Positions 59,844 through 64,000 of a DNA stretch of 64,000 nucleotides are shown here, piece by piece. The stretch is taken from contig JAJQJQ010000040.1 in the NCBI GenBank assembly GCA_028622995.1, forward strand, positions 496,001 through 560,000. Reading direction: 5' to 3'. The stretch comes from Panagrolaimus kolymaensis (taxonomy: Eukaryota; Nematoda; Chromadorea; Rhabditida; Panagrolaimidae). Numbering within the stretch: position 1 is the first letter of the stretch; each line of letters starts with the position of its first letter. A program made the position numbers and the translations under genes. The notes beneath the pieces were generated by a model that saw nothing but the letters and a program-made list of their open reading frames with translations, was not told the origin of the DNA and ran no database searches.

Positions 59844-60110
59844 ATGTCAACTGGTCCTTTTCAACGAATTCATACTGTATCACCTCCAATTAAAGGCTCC
59901 TTTCCATTGGATCACGAACAAACTTGCAAACTTGAAATGTTAAAATATATGGTATGTCTACGTGAACACAAAAACAAGAATGAAGAATGTCGTGATCGAG
60001 CGAAGAATTATTTTCAATGTCGAATGGATGCTGGTTTAATGGATAAAGATGCATGGCCGAGACTTGGTTTTAAAGATACTGTGAATATTGTAAATGACAT
60101 GAACAAATAA
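59844..60110 (+). CDS. cox-19: COX19, twin CX9C cytochrome c oxidase assembly factor
   Basis: Single exon, 88 aa. Intermembrane-space and cytosolic copper-related assembly factor for cytochrome c oxidase. Two CX9C motifs are visible: C-KLEMLKYMV-C and C-RDRAKNYFQ-C. The family blocks PPIKGSFPLDHEQTC, YFQCRMDAGLM and LGFKD are present. An acceptor TTTTTAAG lies seven bases before the ATG. It is the third of three close small genes after PRP8. A poly(A) signal AATAAA lies at 60157-60162. Confidence 0.92.
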   Translation: MSTGPFQRIHTVSPPIKGSFPLDHEQTCKLEMLKYMVCLREHKNKNEECRDRAKNYFQCRMDAGLMDKDAWPRLGFKDTVNIVNDMNK

Positions 60111-60601
60111 ATTTAAAGTAATGTAATGTAATGATAGTAAATGACCAGCCTCGTCAAATAAAGAAATTTTTATTCTTATCAATGCTGTTTCGTTTTGCAC
60201 CCTTTTTTATTTTATCTATAATCATCTCGGCGTTTTGGTACCTCCTTGTACCAGGCGCGAGAAAACCTGGTGCTTAAAAAATATTGTTCTTTTCTCTTTC
60301 ATTTTTTGTGTGTTTTTTATTTGGTGATAAATTTTTTTTGTTTCACGTGGACTTTGCTGACCCAAGGTTTTCATTAATTTTCTTATTGTACTCTGTATTT
60401 TTAAAGAGTATATAAATGTAAATAAATAAGAGTTTATTATTGAAAAGAAAAAACATTAAATATTACAACACCGAGAAAACCAATATGATTTGTTTTGTTT
60501 TTAAATAAGTTTTGTTTATTTACTTAAAATAACAACAACAAAAAAAGCCCGTAAAAGTTTATTTTAAAATGAGAGTTTTAAATTCAATGTGAAGCAAATC
60601 C
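60111..60601. other. Convergent intergenic region (COX19 / MAF 3' ends)
   Basis: 3' flanks of two convergent genes. It holds the COX19 poly(A) signal and two overlapping small inverted repeats at 60237-60271. Otherwise AT-rich without a gene. Confidence 0.5.
60237..60271. repeat. Pair of overlapping, mutually exclusive small hairpins
   Basis: GGTAC (60237-60241) pairs with GTACC (60248-60252), and ACCAGG (60250-60255) pairs with CCTGGT (60266-60271). The two stems share bases 60250-60252. No terminator or attenuator role is known for such an element in this setting. Confidence 0.35.
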
Positions 60602-61466
60602 CTATGGAAGTGTATTGTAAAAATACGAGGAGGAGGAAGAGGAGGGCGAGCCGGATGAAGATGAGGAAGGTGCCGAAGTTGGTGAAGCAGCTTCTGTTGA
60701 CATAGTTGGAGGCGTAAGAGGTAATAAAAATGTATGCGGCTCATAATATTGCAACCGAGAATTTATTTGATGAAGAACATCTGTAAGATAATTCACTTGT
60801 TCTTTTAACGCGATGTTATCAGCTTCAAGTTGAATTTGATTTTTAATTCGTCGAACTCGACAATTCAAAGCATATCCACGATTTTTAAGGGTTCTTCGTT
60901 TTTGTTTTAAAACTGATACTGTTTTACGGTCATGCCCCTAAAAAGTATTAAATGAAATTAGTTTAGGAATTTTTTTAGGATACATAGATTTGAAGCTAAT
61001 TTTGAAAGAATTTTTCAATATTGTATACAAATATATTTCGTAGATAAACAAACACAAGCTTATTTACAGATGCATAAATAAAACATAAATTTACACTGAT
61101 TATTTTTTTTTTGCATCTTCTGTAACAAACACTCGCACAATATCAGAATTTGATAATTTTTTAGAAAAGTTTGGATTAAAATAAAATTTAATTTCTCACC
61201 TGTAATTTCATATTTAGTTGTCGAACAGAAAGCTGCGCTAATTCTTCATCACTTAACTCTGGAACGATTCTTCCAGGAATGGTTGGACTTAATAAAGGTG
61301 ACTTTGAAATAGGTGAAATTGAAGGTGAGGAAGAAAAATCTCTTAATTCCATTGAATAAAAATCTGATTTAAGGGTTGAAATTTGAAGGTTTTGAGATAA
61401 ATCAATTTGGGGAGAATGGTGAGGGATTTTTTGTTGTTGTGGGGTCATAATAACAGGAGGCTCCAT
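60602..61466 (-). CDS. MAF-family bZIP transcription factor
   Basis: Exons 61466-61200 and 60937-60602 give 200 aa. The N-terminus is Ser/Pro-rich. The extended homology region (LSDEELAQLSVRQLNMKLQ) leads across the intron into the MAF basic region (KQKRRTLKNRGYALNCRVRR) and a leucine zipper (IQLEADNIALKEQVNYLTDV). A Ser/Pro-rich tail follows. The extended homology region is specific to MAF proteins and separates it from other bZIPs. In the DNA-contact block the usual AAxxCR pattern reads ALNCR. The ATG lies 17 bp after the stop codon of the receptor upstream, so the transcript start or trans-splice site must lie inside that gene. Confidence 0.88.
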
Positions 61467-61483
61467 TATTTATTTTTTATTTT

Positions 61484-63729
61484 TTATAATTGAGTTGCTG
61501 AACTAAGATGAAGAGGTTGAACACCACGGCTTCGAAGAAGCTGAAATTGAGTTAGTAAGGAATGTGAAACCCTTGTATAAATGTAATACGGAGACATGCT
61601 TTTTATATGAGTTTATGCCCGCCTATTGTCTTCTTGTCCCAGGGACAGGGTAGAAGAAAAAAATGGAAGAAAAAATTTGAGGTGATAAGCCAAAGCAAAA
61701 AAAAATCAACGAGGGTAGTAAAAAAACCAAAAAAAAGTTTAAGAAAAAATATATTTTGATAGGAAAGAAACCAACTTGTTCAAAATTTTCGCTGCTTGGA
61801 GTTCCACGGCCGCTTAAATTTGGAGTTGATGGCGTCGATGATACTATGGAAGGCATTCGATGTGGCACAGCTAAAGCAATTTCATTTCCCTGAGATGGCA
61901 ATTTTGAAGTCCGCGAAACTGTTGAAAGTACCGTTCGCATTCCTTTTTCAATCGATGATGCCAACACTGAACCGACATCCTCTTCACTGGCTTCCTCTTC
62001 TTCAAGAAGCATATTTTGTATATTTGCTGAATTCATTTTTTCATCCTAAAAAACAATAACAAACGATATAAAAATTATCGACAAAAAAGAGTTGCGACAA
62101 AATTATGTTTTAAATGAAATGAATGAATCAAAAAATTGTTTGACAACAAAATCAAAGGTTTAAATTGCACTTTTTGGCAAATTCAGCATTTTTTTCTTCT
62201 TCATTTGTTTGCATTTTTGTTGCATTATTCATAGAAAGTAAATAAAAGGAAGAAAAGCCTTCTCCGTCATCATTATAAAATTAAAAAGGGAAAAATTACG
62301 TTGTAACGACGACAAGAATCAATTAATTGCAGGACATCTTCATCAACGGTTTTACGACGAGATGATGGATGATGTCCACCGCCTATAACGGAAAAGGTTC
62401 GAAGAAATTTTGATGCTGTATCAGTTTGAGTTGAAGCATCATGTCTTCCAAGAGATGATGATGATAAAGGCGCCGTCGATTGATTAACAATATGTAATGA
62501 AGCTGTTCGCGTTGGACCACTTGAGCTTCTAAAGTTTAGAATTAGTTTTATATTTATTTTTTTAACATTGCTTTAAAAAAATTTAGATAAAGAATCAAAA
62601 TATCAAACCTGATAGAAATGGATTGAGAACTTGTTCGAGTTTTGGATGAAAAATGTTTGCTATCACTCATTCCTTGTGAATTACCAAAATGACATCGAAT
62701 TAATTTTGTTGTAGTATATGATGCTCGAACATTTTTCTCTGGATGAAATAAAATAATGTAAAGTTTAGGAAAGAATAATAAAATCAAGGCAATACTGGCT
62801 GATAATGAAAATGAGAAGGACATCGTTAAAGCTTTATTTAACGTTCCAAGATGTAATACAATAAATGCAACCCATACTACTAAAGTACAGTACCTGAAAA
62901 AAGCATTTAAACTATTTAATAAAGCTATCATGTATAAATTATATTTCACAACAATAATTGTAAAGAATTCATAATGAGATACTCAAATATGTGTGCGTAT
63001 TATAAACTTAAAAAAATAATTCTTACATTGTAAATCCGATAAATTTGGCTTCATTAAAATTTTCAGGTAAATTTCTTGTTTTTACAGCATAAATGGTGCA
63101 TAAAGAAATTAAAAATAAATTCCATAAAAATGGTGTCATAAAAGCAAATGATGATGAAGTACAAACAAGAAACATCTTTCTTGGAAGAAAATGTGGCTCA
63201 AATCCAGCTGGAAATGATAATAATTTTAAATAGTGCTTTATTAAAAGCACAAAAAAACCTGCGGGCATTTCCTCGATTAAAGACACCGTAACTATGACGA
63301 TTTGAATTCCAACCAGAATCCATGTAATAACAACTTGACTCATAGTTGATAAAAATCTAGGTTTTTTAGTTAAAATTCTTTTTTTACTTCCTGCTAGAAT
63401 TCTTGCAATTCGATTGGTTTTTGTTAAAAGTGCTGAATAAATTATTGAAAATGATATGGGCGGCAAAGTTCTTGTAACAAAACATGTAATAAATGAAGGT
63501 TTTGCAAGAATTATAAATGTTACAAGATAACATGCCGTAATTCCAGATAAAATAATGTATGAAAGTTCTCGAGTTGTTGATTTTACAACCGGCGTGGAAT
63601 TATGATTTAAGAAAATGAATATTGTTAAAAGAGTTGTAATTATTCCTAATGTTGCAAAAATTAATGCCAAAATTGATGATGGACTTGACATATGATGATA
63701 TTCATGTTGCAATTTAAAACACTCTTAAA
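61484..63729 (-). CDS. mgl: Metabotropic glutamate receptor, 3' part (7TM and tail)
   Basis: C-terminal part of a class C GPCR; the ligand-binding exons lie beyond the right edge. Exons: about 63729-63259, 63207-63027, 62893-62609, 62528-62300, 62045-61776, 61540-61484. The 7TM matches mGluRs: ILSGITACYLVTFIILAKPS, SALLTKTNRIARILAGSKK, KKPRFLSTMSQVVITW, LPENFNEAKFIGFTMY, PEKNVRASYTTTKLIR. The first visible exon starts near an acceptor at about 63729 (reading CFKLQHEY). The in-frame 51-bp intron 63208-63258 has no stop. The tail ends SATQL, a class I PDZ-binding motif. Group I-like by sequence; subtype not resolved. Confidence 0.85.
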
Positions 63730-64000
63730 ATATTTATTGTATAAGTAAATATCTTTCATGCCAATAACCTCTGTTTGAAATGTTTCGCTTTTTTCTACTA
63801 ACCTTCCTTGAGTAACCATTTTTTTACAACAAATTTTTTTTGTGAGTGCCTTTTTTTAGCTTTATCCCTTCTATAGAAAGCAGCGACGTCTTATTCTTTT
63901 TTCTTTCTTCTTTTTAACTCAATTCAAGAAGAAGAAATTTTTTTTCTCCTTCTTCTTTCGTTGAAGTGGTTAATTCAATTGTGGGCCAAGTGTCAAAAAT
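63730..64000. other. Probable intron of the mGluR gene at the window edge
   Basis: AT-rich, no exon recognised. It is presumed intronic because the 7TM exon starts without a methionine and lacks the extracellular domain, which should lie further right. Confidence 0.45.

Overview
This is AT-rich animal DNA, most likely from a nematode. Genes are split by many very short introns (about 45-60 bp) with GT-AG ends. Many start codons sit just after a splice-acceptor-like TTTTAG or TTTCAG, which is what trans-spliced nematode genes look like. The gene set also fits: a divergent Cys-loop receptor, CED-1/Draper-type and EGO-2-type proteins, and an SK channel with alternative 5' ends. I saw no prokaryotic features, no viral genes and no autonomous transposase. 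The species cannot be named from sequence alone; the acceptors favour TAG over CAG.

Layout. 0.7-3.3 kb (+): an alpha-type nicotinic receptor-like channel subunit. 5.7-16.3 kb (+): a small-conductance Ca-activated K channel with three phase-compatible alternative starts and a foldback MITE in one intron. 16.9-22.9 kb (-): ERO1, ribulose-phosphate 3-epimerase and a Rab GTPase. 23.8-27.8 kb (-): a CED-1/Draper/MEGF10-like engulfment receptor. 29.9-34.9 kb (-): an HD-PTP/EGO-2-like BRO1 protein with a huge degenerate-repeat Gln/Pro tail and no phosphatase domain. 35.6 kb (+): a small orphan membrane protein. 36.1-40.0 kb (-): a four-TM protein, FUNDC1 and a coiled-coil orphan, with a second MITE-like element between the last two. 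43.7-45.0 kb (+): an intronless class III POU homeobox gene after about 3.7 kb without genes. 46.1-50.5 kb (-) and 50.9-58.9 kb (+): the spliceosome genes CDC5L and PRP8, head to head. 59.0-60.1 kb (+): three tightly packed small genes, the last being COX19. 60.6-63.7 kb (-): a MAF-type bZIP factor and the 3' part of a metabotropic glutamate receptor, whose stop and start codons are only 17 bp apart.

Functional links. CDC5L (Prp19 complex) and PRP8 (U5 snRNP) work in the same spliceosome and appear to share a roughly 0.4 kb promoter. The PRP8-to-COX19 block looks like a candidate operon of mitochondrial or housekeeping genes. The mGluR/MAF pair looks like an overlapping transcription or trans-splicing arrangement. 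No wholly new multi-gene system is evident. The best leads are these gene arrangements, the repeat tail of the HD-PTP-like protein, the SK-channel 5' exon choice, two MITE families, and stopless 3n introns that could be retained in frame.

Exon boundaries come from reading GT-AG sites and codon phase by eye. Where I give an exon list with a protein length, the phases close without a stop.
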